From assembly GCA_022592445.1 (NCBI GenBank), contig JABYQR010000061.1, forward strand, positions 101,806-165,805: a DNA stretch of 64,000 nt, given 5' to 3'. The translations under genes were made by a program, and so were the position numbers. How positions within the stretch are numbered: position 1 is the first letter of the stretch; each line of letters starts with the position of its first letter. The DNA comes from Cytidiella melzeri. Its lineage: Eukaryota; Basidiomycota; Agaricomycetes; Polyporales; Irpicaceae. The notes under the pieces were generated by a model. It did no database searches. It saw only the letters and a program-made list of their open reading frames with translations, and had not been told where the DNA came from. Positions 11,341 through 22,544 of the stretch are shown here, piece after piece.

Positions 11341-12160
11341 TAGCCTCATTACGCGGTTGACAGGGACGTTCGCCGGTGGCAATCTGGATTTAGTCAGCTG
11401 GTACATTGATAAGGAGATTTTCCTGAACATGACGACGTAAGTATAAAGAACAACGTGGTGTAGGGTCTGAAAGTGGTGGCGGCAATCGGTGTAGTCTGGT
11501 TGTCATCGTCGGAGTGGTATTGCTCCCTGCCACATTCTTCCGGCTCTTCACACATACAACGTACCTTCCAGGTGTATTGCTCGCCTTCGTGAGTAATCGA
11601 CATTTCATATGAACGTTCGTTGTCTCTGATCTAATTCAACAGGTTACCTGGGTGCTCATTGTAGGCTACTCGTGGCTGGATTGCCATATCCCCGCGGCAA
11701 TCCGGGTACTTGGTGGGGGATTTCTTGGAGGCGATGGACATTAGTCTACATTGGTTAGCGGCCGACATTATCTAGTTCGTCAACTGATGCTGAGACTGTC
11801 TGTCGTAAGGCTCAGCTGCCTCGTTCATACTCATGGTGCTTGCACCACCAAGTCCGGCCGCAAAGCTGCGAGGCTCCATAACGTGTTCATCCTGGTGTCT
11901 CTGCCGTCGTTGCATTCAGACATCGTATCAATGTGGATCAGCTCTAAAGGCACGACAAACATTGAAAAGCCCAAGTCTACGAATGACTGATTCGCTGACG
12001 TTCGCGTGAAAATTGTCACCATCGCTACGCAGCTTCAGGCTTTCAAGCAGCAGACGGCTCTGGCAAAGTGGGATAGCAGCGTTCGAGGGGTTTGGCCCCT
12101 AGAGGAGTACATGAAGTTGGCGGATCAAGAGACGAGGATGATGGCGAATCTCGCATGGGT
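11341..12160 (+). pseudogene. FUSC / aromatic-acid-exporter-like transporter, fragmentary pseudogene
   Basis: Ordered fragments fit the middle of fungal FUSC-type (fusaric acid resistance-like, 6-TM N-terminal plus cytoplasmic domain) proteins: GTFAGGNLDLVSWYID; LLPATFFRLFTHTTYLPG; VTWVLIVGYSWLDCHIP; then, in a different frame, GNPGTWWGISWRRWTLVYIG followed by TAG; KSGRKAARLHNVF with a downstream WISS; and QTALAKWDSSVRGVWPLEEY followed by MKLADQETRMMANLAW. At least one frameshift (between CHIP and GNPG, about 11690) and two stops (after VYIG near 11757; TGA after KSTND near 11988) break the frame. The N-terminal membrane part and the whole C-terminal domain are missing. The last exon ends at a donor (GTGCGT) that runs straight into the acceptor of the O-methyltransferase exon at 12207. 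Family recognition rests on motif memory only. Confidence 0.6.
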
Positions 12161-12206
12161 GCGTTACAAATCTGACATGCATCTTTGTGCTTCCCGCAAA
12201 CCTAAG

Positions 12207-12786
12207 CTACTCGACCATCTGGATGGCGCGTGCGTTGCCCAAAGACGGGAAAATCATCACGGCAGAGCTCACGCAGAAACACGCAGACGTATGTCTCTAA
12301 CCAGACCCCCTCCTGCCGTCCTTCACTTACTGAGTCAACCTCACGTGTGACAGGCTGCCAAAGCAAACTTTGAATACGCTGGCGAGGCGTCCAAGATCAA
12401 GATTATTGTCGGCTCGGCGGTTGAGACGCTTCCCAAGCTGCAACCGTCTGAGCCCTTCGACTTGGTTTTCATCGACGCCGACAAGGAGTCCAACGCGCTC
12501 TACTACAAAGAGGCGAGGAGGATGACTAGAAAGGGAGGTGTCATCGTACGTGTCCCAGCTTTTTGACAAGAGGCCCTGTGTTCATGGAATTGACGACCCT
12601 GGTTAGATCGTGGATAACGTCGTCCGCAGAGGTCGTACAGCAGATCCTGACATCAACACGCCCGAAATAATAGGTGTACAGAAGCTGCTGCAGGCAATTA
12701 AGGATGATGAGGGCGTAGAGGCGACGACGATCGCTACGGTTGGGGAAAAGAGCTATGATAGCTATACGTACATTTTCGTGCTCTGA
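12207..12786 (+). CDS. O-methyltransferase, exons 2-4 (split gene; exon 1 at 3061-3281)
   Basis: C-terminal two thirds of the SAM-dependent O-methyltransferase. Exons are 12207-12288, 12354-12545 and 12607-12786. Motifs in order: YSTIWMARALPKDGKI (end of SAM motif I), ELTQKHADAAKANFEYAG, KIIVGSAVETLP, PFDLVFIDADKE (the Asp pair expected to bind the divalent cation), GGVIIVDNVVRRG (second metal-ligand region, D-N) and SYTYIFVL before TGA. No break is seen in these exons. The acceptor AG at 12205-12206 is preceded by a CTGAC branch-like site about 30 nt upstream. The upstream neighbour within 50 nt is a transporter pseudogene, not OMT exon 1. Without exon 1 it lacks a start codon and part of the SAM site. 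Confidence 0.85.
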
Positions 12787-13118
12787 ATTCTTGTCGACTG
12801 CGAATGAGCCTGAGCTTCTTATGCCTAGTCTCGTTTCCAGACGTTCGGGAGAAACTGATCGCTGCACTCCCAGAGGCAGTCGCAACTAGCGCCATTAAGC
12901 CTATCACTGCGCAGGGTCTACCTTAACTTATAATGTTTGACAGTTGTCAAATCATACCATACACTATGGACCTATGGTACCAGCGATGATGCATACTATG
13001 ATGACAATAAACAAGAGCTGATAGTACATGATTAAAAGAACGAAAATGGCAGGGCAGACTAGGACAAGGAAGTATTATAGGATAAAAGATGAAGATAATC
13101 TAGGTTCAGCACGCCTGC
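12787..13118. other. Intergenic, shared 3' flanks
   Basis: Lies between the OMT stop and the stop of the minus-strand opsin-like gene. AT-rich with ATGATGAC runs and AATAAA-like sequence (GACAATAAACAAG, 13000); nothing coding. The frame at 12541-12885 on the minus strand is antisense to OMT exons. Confidence 0.5.
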
Positions 13119-14187
13119 CTACACCCTGCCCTTCGTGAAACCATGTCCACCATTACCGTACGGCCCATCCGAGTACTTCCCCGAATGGAAGCCAAACGCA
13201 CCATAGTCGATGCTCCTCATGCCCCACACAAAGTAGAACAGGAACAAGGGGCCGAGAAGCAGGTCGAGTATGCCGTACCAAATCATCTCGCCTGTGGGGG
13301 AGACAACGTTGCCGCCTTCGCAGCAGCCCCACGCGATCGGGTAGAGCATGGTGATAAAGGCGACGAAGCCTGCGCCGCGGACGAACCCGTCGCGCATGCC
13401 TTGGCCGGCAGCGAACGTCGTCCGGGGGCCGTGGAATAAGAGGAAGGACCTGAGAGAGGAGAGATCAAAGGTAAGCTGCGCTCTTGTAAAGCAAAGATTG
13501 TGGTATATGACATACCATATGTAGAAGAGCGCCAGGAGGCCCATGACGAAGAATCCCCACTTGTAGATGGTGGGCGTCAGGGCGCCGACGAGGCCAGTAA
13601 CGACAACAACCCAGGAGAAGAAGGCGGCGGTGAGAACGTCAGAGAGAGCGAGGCCGGTCGTAGACAACATCATTATGAGGAGGAGGGGGAAGTTGATAAA
13701 CCATTGAATGTAACGGACAAACTGAATGAAAGTTGGGTGAGCGATGAGTTTTATCGCACTGACATTACTGTACCCAGTGACGAGAAGACTTACGAAGACT
13801 TGGCGCGCAAAGGTTGTCTCGCGAGGGAACTCGGCTACGACAGGTGCTAAAAGAATGGTTAGAAGCTAACCTGATCAGTGTCCAACAACGATACGTACTG
13901 GCACCTAAATCTGAAGCCATTGCGAAGTAAGCGATGGTGGAGGTCGTAAGAATAATCGTGGCGATGTGATGGAAGAACCGTGATCCTCTCGCGCGCTATG
14001 TAAACAAGCATCATTTTCCTGTCGGTGATACACAAATCTCAATTGAACATACGGTAAAGGTGTATCCCGCCATTGCGAACGTGGAGAGGAACATTATGGC
14101 GAAAACCGCCCATGCCCAGTCACTGCCACCCGGGGTGATGTGTCGGTCAGCATTGGGAGGGTTCTGGTCGAGAGACGATCCTGCCAT
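13119..14187 (-). CDS. Opsin-like seven-helix membrane protein lacking the retinal lysine (HSP30/YRO2 type)
   Basis: Starts MAGSSLDQNPPNADRHITPGG at 14187; exon 1 is 45 codons. Following exons give FFHHIATIILTTSTIAYFAM, VVAEFPRETTFARQVF, FVRYIQWFINFPLLLIMMLS, a helix pair with LSDVLTAAFFSWVVVVTGLV and YKWGFFVMGLLALFYIW, then RDGFVRGAGFVAFITMLYPI and the last helix EMIWYGILDLLLGPLFLFYF. This is the fold of the bacteriorhodopsin-like superfamily. In light-driven fungal opsins the last helix reads LDxLAKP; here it is LDLLLGP, so the Lys that binds retinal is Gly. The protein is therefore probably a non-photoactive opsin-related membrane protein, a group linked in yeast (Hsp30, Yro2, Mrh1) to stress and the plasma membrane. 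The Gly/His-rich tail ends GGHGFTKGRV. Paralogue of the gene at 30919. Confidence 0.85.
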
Positions 14188-15001
14188 CGCAATTCGTACG
14201 AGGGTCGTGAGAGGGGAGACTCGGGGGAGGCTGAGGTTGAACAAGTGAAGGAAGTGCAAAACTAGTGGATGAGCGTGAGGCGCGTTTATGTAGGCTGCAG
14301 GACGCAGGGCATGCAAACTATGAGCTCATCTCACTGCCATTGAGACTCCAACAATGACAGGAACGGGCCACAGTTATTCTGGGAGGCGAGATTGATGGAG
14401 TGGTGTTGTCGGTACCTATTATGGACGGACGTCAGTGGTCTACACCAACCTTCTCCCTCTGCCGTTCCGGCGCTGTCCCTCACCTTGCCCTACTAGATTC
14501 GATTTGCGGTGTTACAGCCCCTGGCATCAGCCCTTCAGGTACAAAGATATGCTGCGTCTACTTACCACTGCTCAATACGCAACGCCTCGTGTGCATCAGA
14601 AATCTCCAAGTTACGCTGGACAAGGGCGCTAACGCCTTTCGAGGATCCGAGTGTTCATATCGGAGCTCCACCGTCAGACCCACCACTGACACGGGCGTGT
14701 GACACACCCTCCGCCGCAACCCTCTTCGACATAGCACCTTCAGGCACACCAGTAGAGTGAGAAGAAGACGAAAACGACTTTGGCGTATCGTCAATCGTAT
14801 TTTGAGTCACTTCTAGATATGACGTGCATGTCGTGCCGTATCACGGCTCGTGCTAGTAAGGATTGAAAGAAAACCCCTAGATTATGTCACAGCCACGACA
14901 TCAGAGATAGCAAAACATACTCGAATCGGTACGAACACGCACCCTGACTTGAAAACTTTTACCCACAATACTACTATAAATGAAGATCAACTTGAATACC
15001 T
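14188..15001. other. Intergenic: opsin-like gene promoter and ferric reductase 3' flank
   Basis: Head of the opsin-like gene and tail of the ferric reductase, both minus strand. Frames at 14400-14794 on both strands are unlike proteins. Nothing else seen. Confidence 0.45.
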
Positions 15002-17629
15002 CTACATCGTGAATTCTTCCACATTCAGCTGCACTTCGGGTGCCATGCCCCTCAGCACACTAGCTGGGCCCGCAAAAGGCGCGGAGAGGGCGACACGAAT
15101 GGACGCAACAAGAGGCTCGGGGCCAGAAACTGCGCAAAACAAAGCTCTAACACTTGGCAATATGCAATTGAGGGCCATTGAGACGCACCATCGACGGACA
15201 CTGCTCCACCAGCAGTCGTCACTACATCCTCGAGGATTTCGTGCATTTTTGGACGACCGTCATAAATGCTAACACCTTTCATATCGAGGTGAGAGGATGT
15301 AGTACGAGAGTGTTCTTCCTTTACAGGCGTGATTGCGCCCGAATCCTTTTCGTCTTCAAGATTTGGGACGTCGATAGAGTTGGGAGTGTCAGTTTCCTCG
15401 TCGGTCGTGGCAATAGATGTAGATCGGTGCAGTTCCGGAGGGTCTTCAGGACAGCCTGCGGTGACATAGATGGATACGATGAGTTCAACTCCCGGAGGCA
15501 CTGTGGAGATGGCCTTTTTGAGTCCGGAAGCGATCCAGGTTATATGCACTGTGGTCACAGTTAATCATGGCAAGCAGGAGATGATGAATCTGCGTACCGC
15601 CATGCCGGATAGCCCACACGAACATGACCCTTCGAGCACACGCATTCTTGGCAGATACTTGGCTGACAGGGCGTGAGCGTCAGATCGGTAGGCTAAGACT
15701 GAGAATACTGCGACCCTCACTTCAAAATATCCCTCATCCTCGGTAGGGTATAGGCAACACCCGATCCACCTACCCAAGTGTCAGCATTTTATGCAATGCA
15801 CTTGCTCGACAGAAAATCCCACCTGCTACAAACACACACGTTTCAAACCTCGTGATATCCGGCGGAGCACCGTATGGCCCATCCATAAAGATCGGCAATT
15901 GGCAAGTCAACGGCACGTCCGTCACGCCCATCTCAATCTTGTGCTTATTCTTTAACAGAATATGCTCTTTCAATCGTCTCGTGAAACCGGTCCTGGCGCG
16001 TACGATCCACATTAACTCGAACTCGTTCTCCTTGACTTTCTTTTCCGTGGGCAACGACGCACTGGTGACAGCCGGTGCAGAGATTTCTGCGACATTAGCG
16101 ATGGTAAACGGATGAGACTCAATCGGGCCAATCGTAGGGAACGCCAAAAACATATGCTTCCCAGGAGTCCATCCGCCTTCAAAGGGAGACAACAGAAGTT
16201 TGTGGCCATAGAATTGACGGCGGACAGTGATGCGGATCGTGTCTGGCGAAACGAGCTCGAGCTCCGCTGGTACCTTGTTTGGCGCGTGGAAATTGCTGAG
16301 AATGAGGTAGCGGATGTAGCGGCACAGACGGTCGATACCCCAGATGAGGAAGCACGGCCAGACGTACTTGGCATAGCTGCGGGACAGGCGGTAAGAACGC
16401 AGAGACACGTGGCAAGGGTGTGGGGCATACCGAGTATTTGAACCAGTGACGTGAATGTAGGAAGCAACCAAGAAGGTACTAGAGGTGTCTCAGCGTGCAG
16501 ACAGTCAATCAATCTCATGAATGACATACAAAACAAGAATGACATGCCCCAAGAAGAAGAACTCGTAGAACCTCTTCCGTATCGGCTTGAATGACAAGAA
16601 AGTCAACAATGTTTGAGCGATACCAGCAAGGAGTCCCACTGATCGCCAAGTCTTCGACAAAATGTTGGGGTTTAGAGCAACTCTGCAGGCCAGATGATAA
16701 GCCGCTGAGAAGGTGAAATAGAGAGTGGCGCTCACAGTGCCCAGAGGTGGACCCAGGTTAGAACCAGGGCTGCGCGAGAGATGGTGCGGTGCATGTAATT
16801 GAGCTGCAGAAGAAATGATATGAGACGCTGAGAGCACGAGACGTTGACTATCTGCCAATGACGGCTTACCTTCTCGTGACTAATGCCCGTGAGCACTATC
16901 AGTGGGCAATTAGTTCAAGCCGGATGCCATCTTTTCAACAGCGGTTTCTCACATTGTACAGCATTGTTTTTCATAGCAAGACCAACGATCAGCGGAAACT
17001 GGGCAACGACCAGCTCTCCTGCCCTCTTTTGAATTGACCTCGCATTACCATCTGACAGAAGTTAGCGATCACTTCTCCACAGCAGAACCAGATATACTCA
17101 CAATTGTTAAACGTAAACGCCAGCATGACGGCGAGGTACCCTACAGTGAGGAATACTTCGAGTAGGGTACCATTAACAGCGGAGATCCGTCGCCTGAATG
17201 CCACAACTCTAGAGGCAGTCAAAATTGCGACTGGGATCCTTCGAACGGACACATTTCCATTGCCTGAAGCTCTTGATCGAGCTGGCTCAGCGACAGCTGA
17301 TGCTGAGGGGTTTTGACGGCGCAGTGCGTGACGAGACTTCCAGGCCCAAAAGATCAAAAAGAGGTTGATGACGACGGCTGCCCCAATGATTCCAGTAATG
17401 ATGTACCACGACCGATATCCATACTAATGAGTTGTTAAGTGGATGGGAGGAGCGATTCAGAAGGTCAGCTACGCACAATGATGCCGCCATCGACGAACTG
17501 GTGAGTCCCGCCTCCGCTACGACTAGTGGAAGCGGAAGCTGAAGCCGTCGTTGTAGCTGCCGCAGTGGAAGCAGCGCTCGGGCTGCGGCTCCCAGCGGCG
17601 GCGCTCGCAGTATCGTCTCCGTGTGCCAT
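15002..17629 (-). CDS. Ferric-chelate reductase (FRE-type transmembrane component)
   Basis: NADPH:Fe(III) or Cu(II) reductase of the plasma membrane (FRE/NOX superfamily), feeding high-affinity iron uptake. Start ATG at 17629; a Ser/Ala/Thr-rich outer segment (to about residue 45) is followed by a first helix (YIITGIIGAAVVINLFLIFW), a basic loop, the helix with TVGYLAVMLAFTFNN, then RAGELVVAQFPLIVGLAMKN, LLTGISHEKLNYMHR (haem-binding His region), SATLYFTFSAAYHLA (His) and FYEFFFLGHVILVLYVIHEI. Cytoplasmic part: WTPGKHMFLAFP and HPFTIAN (FAD binding), MDGPYGAP and FVAGG (NADPH binding). After a long acidic insert (EETDTPNS..EDEKDSGA) a last short exon reads SGPEPLVASIRVALS to VEEFTM and TAG at 15002. 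The usual Cys-Gly-Pro near the end is Ser-Gly-Pro here. No multicopper oxidase or permease partner is in the window. Confidence 0.9.
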
Positions 17630-19223
17630 GATGATGATGGGGAGGAAGAGGGAAAAAAGGCGGGTCCCCGAGGTACGACAAAGGAATCAAGGGCAGTTGC
17701 GCATTATTTGTAGCCCAACCAGCCGCTAGGCAGTGCCGAAAAAATCCGACCACCCTGCAGAGAAATATGGCCAAGTACCGCAACACGCAATATTCTCGTA
17801 AGCTGTGACCACTGGAGCTTGTTCCATGGGAAGACTTTGACGGAGGAACATTGCCAACTTTCCAACCGGATCCAGATGGTGGTGGTGGTAGAGATGGCAT
17901 GCTGTCCTCATGTTGAGCTTGGCACGCCAGAATTGAGGATGAGTGAGTCAAAATAAGACGGTTGAGCACTCACCGTGTGAGTCTTCTAGGGTTCCTGGAG
18001 ACGCGTTGCATAAGTTAGACCCGATCTTGCGTGGCCCTCGGCGTAGGATTGGACGGATGAGATTGCTGACACAGACTGGGCACCAGCACCCTTGATCAGC
18101 ACGTCGAAATTATATCTGATAAGATGATGAATGTCAGACCATGATTTATCTAATCGCATGATCTCTGATAATTAACGCCCGACAAAATGCCTCCTGATCA
18201 TGCATGGACTTACCATACAAATCACCCACTTGCACATGATGCCTGTCCATGTATAGCCAGACTCATGTGTTCTCCGTGTTTTTAGAACCATGCTGGATAA
18301 AACTAATGAACAACTCGAGCTTTTGAGGTAACTCGGACGATCGGAATTACCTTCGTACTTCCAGGATGACGCAGAGGGCTGGGTCGAGATCCTCCTTGGC
18401 ATGTGCACATACAGACGATGAAGCTACGACACGTCCGCGCGCTCTATTTACGCCATAGGAGGCAGCCGGATCGCCAGGGACAGTTGCAAGACTATTTCTC
18501 CCAGAATGGCCCATTCCTAGAAATCTCACAGCATTCGTGGGGAAGTGACTGCCACTGACTTCGTATGATGTTTCGAGTTTCTGCCAGCGTATGCGCCTGA
18601 GCCTGCCAAAGCACTGTTGCTTTGTCGGTGCTAGTCAGCACTCTAGCCAAACGAACTTGGAGAACGCGGCGCGTCTCACACGGGTGTATGTTTCGCTGAG
18701 CCCGGCAATGATTGTAGCAGCCAGTATGGGCACTGAAGGTGTTCGGGACTCGGAGCTTATGTCCAGGGCCCTGGACAGCCTCGGAGACGCAAAATCCATG
18801 TTGCCGCGATGAGGGGCGCGCGACACTCGCTTCATTGTGCCGTACCGTGGCATACATTCATGTATACCGCATCCTCGATCGACTCCATCACTGCCGCGGT
18901 GGTCGCTGCTGTCGTTGTCGTCGCGGTCAGTAGATAAGATGGTGCAGTCCACAGGGCAAAGTGTCGAGTGAGCGCACGGGAAAACGTGAGCTTACGCAGT
19001 CACACCGTGACCGGTCACCATCATCTGCCACTATCAAGTCGACATTGAGCCGCCACCGCATATAACGGCACCGGCAGTGGTACAGCACCGACCATGATGC
19101 ACGACTAGCCTGGAATCATATATATGTAGCAAGCCTCAGCAAGCGTTTCGTCGTCGTCGCTTGGGGACTTGACTGGAACCTTCACACACTCGTCCTCGCT
19201 AACCAAACCTCTTCTTAGCTATC
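17630..19223. other. Long intergenic stretch between ferric reductase and enoyl-CoA hydratase
   Basis: Divergent promoters: the reductase reads left from 17629, the hydratase right from 19224. Frames on either strand (17523-17969, 18492-18857, 18635-18952 minus) are shadows or low-complexity. A GATGATGATGG run lies at 17629-17640. TATATATG at 19119 lies about 105 bp before the hydratase ATG and could serve as a TATA element. I see no gene. Confidence 0.4.
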
Positions 19224-20512
19224 ATGAAGCCAGGCGTAAACGTCGAGATCTCCCAAGCTATTGCGACTATCACATTCAACCGACCAAAGTCGTTGAATGC
19301 CATCACACCTGAAGGTACATGGCTGCCTTCACTAAACTAGACAGTTCTCATAACAGTCCGTAGATTACAACGACTTCGCAGAAGCTTTGAGAGCTATCGA
19401 CCAACGAGACGATGTAGTGGCTACTGTTTGGCAGGGTGCGTGTTAATATGACTATTTGCGTCTCGAGCACTCACCATGTCGCAGCTACCGGCAGGATGTT
19501 TTGCGCGTGCGTGTCATACTTCGTGATAGGTTATTATTTGTGACTCACGTCAGGCTACAGAGGAACGGACGTCGGCGGCGACTTTGGCTCCTCGAAGACG
19601 ACTCGCCAAATATTCCTCAACAGTGTCGTGAGAGGGAACACTGACCCGTCACATGCGGTACGCTCGCGCCCTATCGTCGTTGCCTCCCTGGTCGCTTGTG
19701 TTCCTGATTGGCATGCCCCTTCAGCTCGCCGCGCACAGCAAAGTGTTGGTTGCGGCCCTGAATGGCCCGGTATTTGGTGAGTTGCCGCCTGTTGAACACA
19801 TCTTGACTGTATTTTGAACATTTGATAGGTATTGCTGCAGGTACGAAATTGGTCCAACAGTGTTCAGTCAAAACTAATTTATTCTATGCGCGCCGTAGCG
19901 TTTCTGGGGCAGTTCGACTTCATATACGCTGTACCTGAAGCGTACCTCTCCTGTCCCTTTACCTTTCTAGGTCTGTAATATCTTTCTATCCACTATCGTT
20001 TGATATTCAACTCGTGCTCTAGGCCTTGTATCAGAAGGAGGCGCTAGTGTCAATTTCGTGAAGAAGAGTGGGCAGCTTTCTTCGATACAACGCGGAGTAC
20101 AGTATCACTGATTACGCCGTAGTGGGCTCCGCGAAGGCAAATGAAGCGCTCCTCTTTGGCAAAAAGATATCAGCACAAGACTTGCTCGAGTGTGGCTTCA
20201 TTAAGTAAGTCTACTGTAGCTCTACGCCGGCTGGTGATCTGATTCTCGTGGGATAGCAAAATCTTCCCCTCGCAGAAAGCCACGGAATTCCATGCCACAG
20301 TCCGGAAACATCTTCTCTCCGAGTTGGACTCGCTCGTCCCCTCCTCAGTTCTCGGTGTCAAAAAGCTTATCAAGTACGGCCTTAATGAACAGAACAGCTT
20401 CGACGGTGCTATCCTGCGGGAAAGTATCGCTCAAGCAGACAGGATCGCAAGTGGTATTCCTGCGGAACGGTTCGGCATGGTCTCTAGAAAGGAGATCAAG
20501 CATAAGCTTTGA
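19224..20512 (+). CDS. Enoyl-CoA hydratase/isomerase family protein, probably peroxisomal delta3,delta2-enoyl-CoA isomerase
   Basis: Crotonase fold. Starts MKPGVNVEISQAIATITFNRP and carries LNAITPEDYNDFAEALRAID, GRMFCASYRGTDVGGDF (first oxyanion-hole loop), HSKVLVAALNGPVFGIAAAF (second loop), FDFIYAVPEAYLSCPFTFLG and LVSEGGASVNFVKKMGSAKA. The last join uses an intron from GTGGGC to CGTAG that restores KKMGSAKANEALLF exactly. Introns are numerous and short. The protein ends EIKHKL: the C-terminal HKL resembles the non-canonical peroxisomal signal HRL of yeast Eci1, so a role in beta-oxidation of unsaturated fatty acids in peroxisomes is likely. It could instead be a general enoyl-CoA hydratase. 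TAA-free and unbroken to TGA at 20510-20512. Confidence 0.85.
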
Positions 20513-21146
20513 AAGACAATCGTTGCGTACTTTGCCTATCAGCTTGACCTCGCCGTTTGGACTGATGATGAACTAGTTCCAGCAGTTTCTATCCCTATGC
20601 ACCTGTCACGCATCTTGTAAGCCAACATTTTGCCTAGTGTTGTTGTATCAGTACTTGGTGAACCTTCTTTATCTCTGTCGCTGTCGTTTCTTGCTTTGTT
20701 CAAATTCTACTCTTCTTACTTCACTTGCTGTGCTCCCGGGAGTTGTTCAAGATGGCGACAAGTCCGCACGTGCAGAAACGGCGGCTCTACCTGGTTTACT
20801 TTGTCCCTTGTGGTCCATGGCCGCCCAGTATACCTAAGATGCATGGCCGGGTGACAACGCTAACGGTATACGCCACTTGAGCTGCAACTCTCACTTCTTA
20901 GCCCACTAGCGAAGGCTACCACCCATGTCCCATTCCATGCATCTGCGACCTCGGACAGGCCACATCGCGTCTCTAGGAGGATATTATAGGGAATCCCGAC
21001 GACGGCATGATGACATTACCGCTGGGCAAGGCTCACTGACGCGTCGAGTCGCGTCCACCAACGGACCGTTCATCGCTACACGACTTCCAGTAGATTGTGG
21101 ATTGCCATCATCGCCGTACTGGAAGACTGGGGATCCTTTTTGAGCA
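20513..21146. other. Intergenic, 3' flank of enoyl-CoA hydratase
   Basis: Frames at 20630-20854 are hydrophobic/Ser-rich and unlike known proteins; the frame at 20925-21143 is short. No gene supported. Confidence 0.4.
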
Positions 21147-22088
21147 ATGGCACGAATGCAAGAAGACCCTGCGTGTCTTGTCCCAGACCTCCAGTGCACT
21201 GCAGCAGCTGACGTTGCCACTGGTCTGGCAAAGGTGTCGAAACTTGCGACGTTGGAGATCCTGACAACTCTATTCCACACAAACTCCTGGCGGCGTATGT
21301 TATCAGGTACAGTAGCACTGCCTGGGTCTCTCTAGAACGCCGGATCTGGCCATTCATGTCTCGCCAGTCCTCTAGCTTTCTAACTCCATCCACTGCTCTC
21401 GGGAGACTTACTGCCTGGTAGACATCTAGCAGTGTCACTTTTTGCCAACAGGGCCCACTCTTCCCTCAAGTCGTTTGCGAGATGTCTCGCTGCGCTACCG
21501 AAACTGACAACACCGCGCATCGTGTACTGCGACATTCCCGTCGAGGCCCTGGAGGACGTCTTCAAGAACAGGCGATACGAGCAGATCATGGCTGTCATCT
21601 TGGTCGTGACGCGTATCCTATCCTGCTGGCCCTTCCCGAGGTTCGTATATAGGCTGTTGACTCACCTTGGATGGTTTCTACATGGGGGACAGGTACTACC
21701 AGCACAGTTACATCGAGGCCATCATAGCAATTGTAACTGCAGGACTGGCTAAGACAGCGTCCAATCTCAGCCATGTCAAAATGACAGTCGAGCTGTTTGG
21801 GCATAGTTATTGGTGTACGTATCTTCTTTCATTGTGCCATCACGCTCTGAATAGGTTTAAAAATTGACATTCCAGGACTCTCATTTCGAGCACATGTCAG
21901 CGATGCCCAACCTCAGGGTCATCGTGCTGAATCTCGCCGCCGTAGAGGAGGAAGAAGAGGATGCCGAAGCTTGTATCGACGCTGCTAGGACGCTTTTTCA
22001 AAGCCAGACACATGTTAGACCAAAAGCTCTCATGGCACAATGGCGGGTTGGAGGAGAAATGAGACGGCAGAGGTTTGATATTCCGTGA
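21147..22088 (+). pseudogene. Possible leucine-rich (F-box-type) hypothetical protein or relic
   Basis: Separate open segments look like parts of a leucine-rich fungal hypothetical protein: ATGLAKVSKLATLEILTTLF (about 21200), SLKSFARCLAALPKLTTPRI with EALEDVFKNRRYEQIMAVIL (21450-21600), SYIEAIIAIVTAGLAKTASN (about 21710), and MSAMPNLRVIVLNLAAVEEE with a tail WRVGGEMRRQRFDIP ending TGA at 22086-22088. SFARCLAALPxLTTL followed by a xDxFxxxxxxQI stretch recalls an Agaricomycete LRR-like family often found with F-boxes. Segments are in different frames and not all joins are good introns, so it may be decayed. No start is supported. Confidence 0.3.
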
Positions 22089-22544
22089 AGAATTGTCGGG
22101 ATGTTTTTTGCATACTTCGACACATCTGGGAGCCTCGGATCTGTAGCTTCGTGGACTGCAATTGGCGATCCAGATATGTATATAATCTGTTGTTTGCGTT
22201 GTGCTTTGACAACCGAGGCTGTTCATTGTCAATATATTCCAAAAGAATTGTACTGTATACTGATGATCTGCTTGTCAATAGCCTTAGTATCTAAGCGAAT
22301 GACAGTTATAAACGCTAACACCCACGCCTTGCAGCAGCACTTGTACGTCCACAAAACCTTGCGCTGTACATCGTTCACCTGGCCTGGCTACGTCGATCAA
22401 ACAATTGAGAAATAGCTGTGGCGTCAGTCAAACACATCTTTCCGGAAGGTTGGAATCCGCACCGCCCACGCTGACTTGTCTTGTCGCTGCGACCCTCACC
22501 TCGTCTTCAACCCGTATTGTACGATCTGCAGGTGCACTGCAGCA
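22089..22544. other. Intergenic, promoter of RAP1GDS1-like gene
   Basis: Short plus-strand frames with no family resemblance. CT-rich towards 22544. An in-frame ATG at 22476 would add 23 residues (MSCRCDPHLV..) to the next gene but has no supporting signal. Confidence 0.4.

Noticed and set aside
17523..17969. 148-codon minus-strand open frame
   Set aside because: Overlaps the start of the ferric reductase in another frame; low-complexity His/Pro content; shadow of the Ser/Ala-rich exon.
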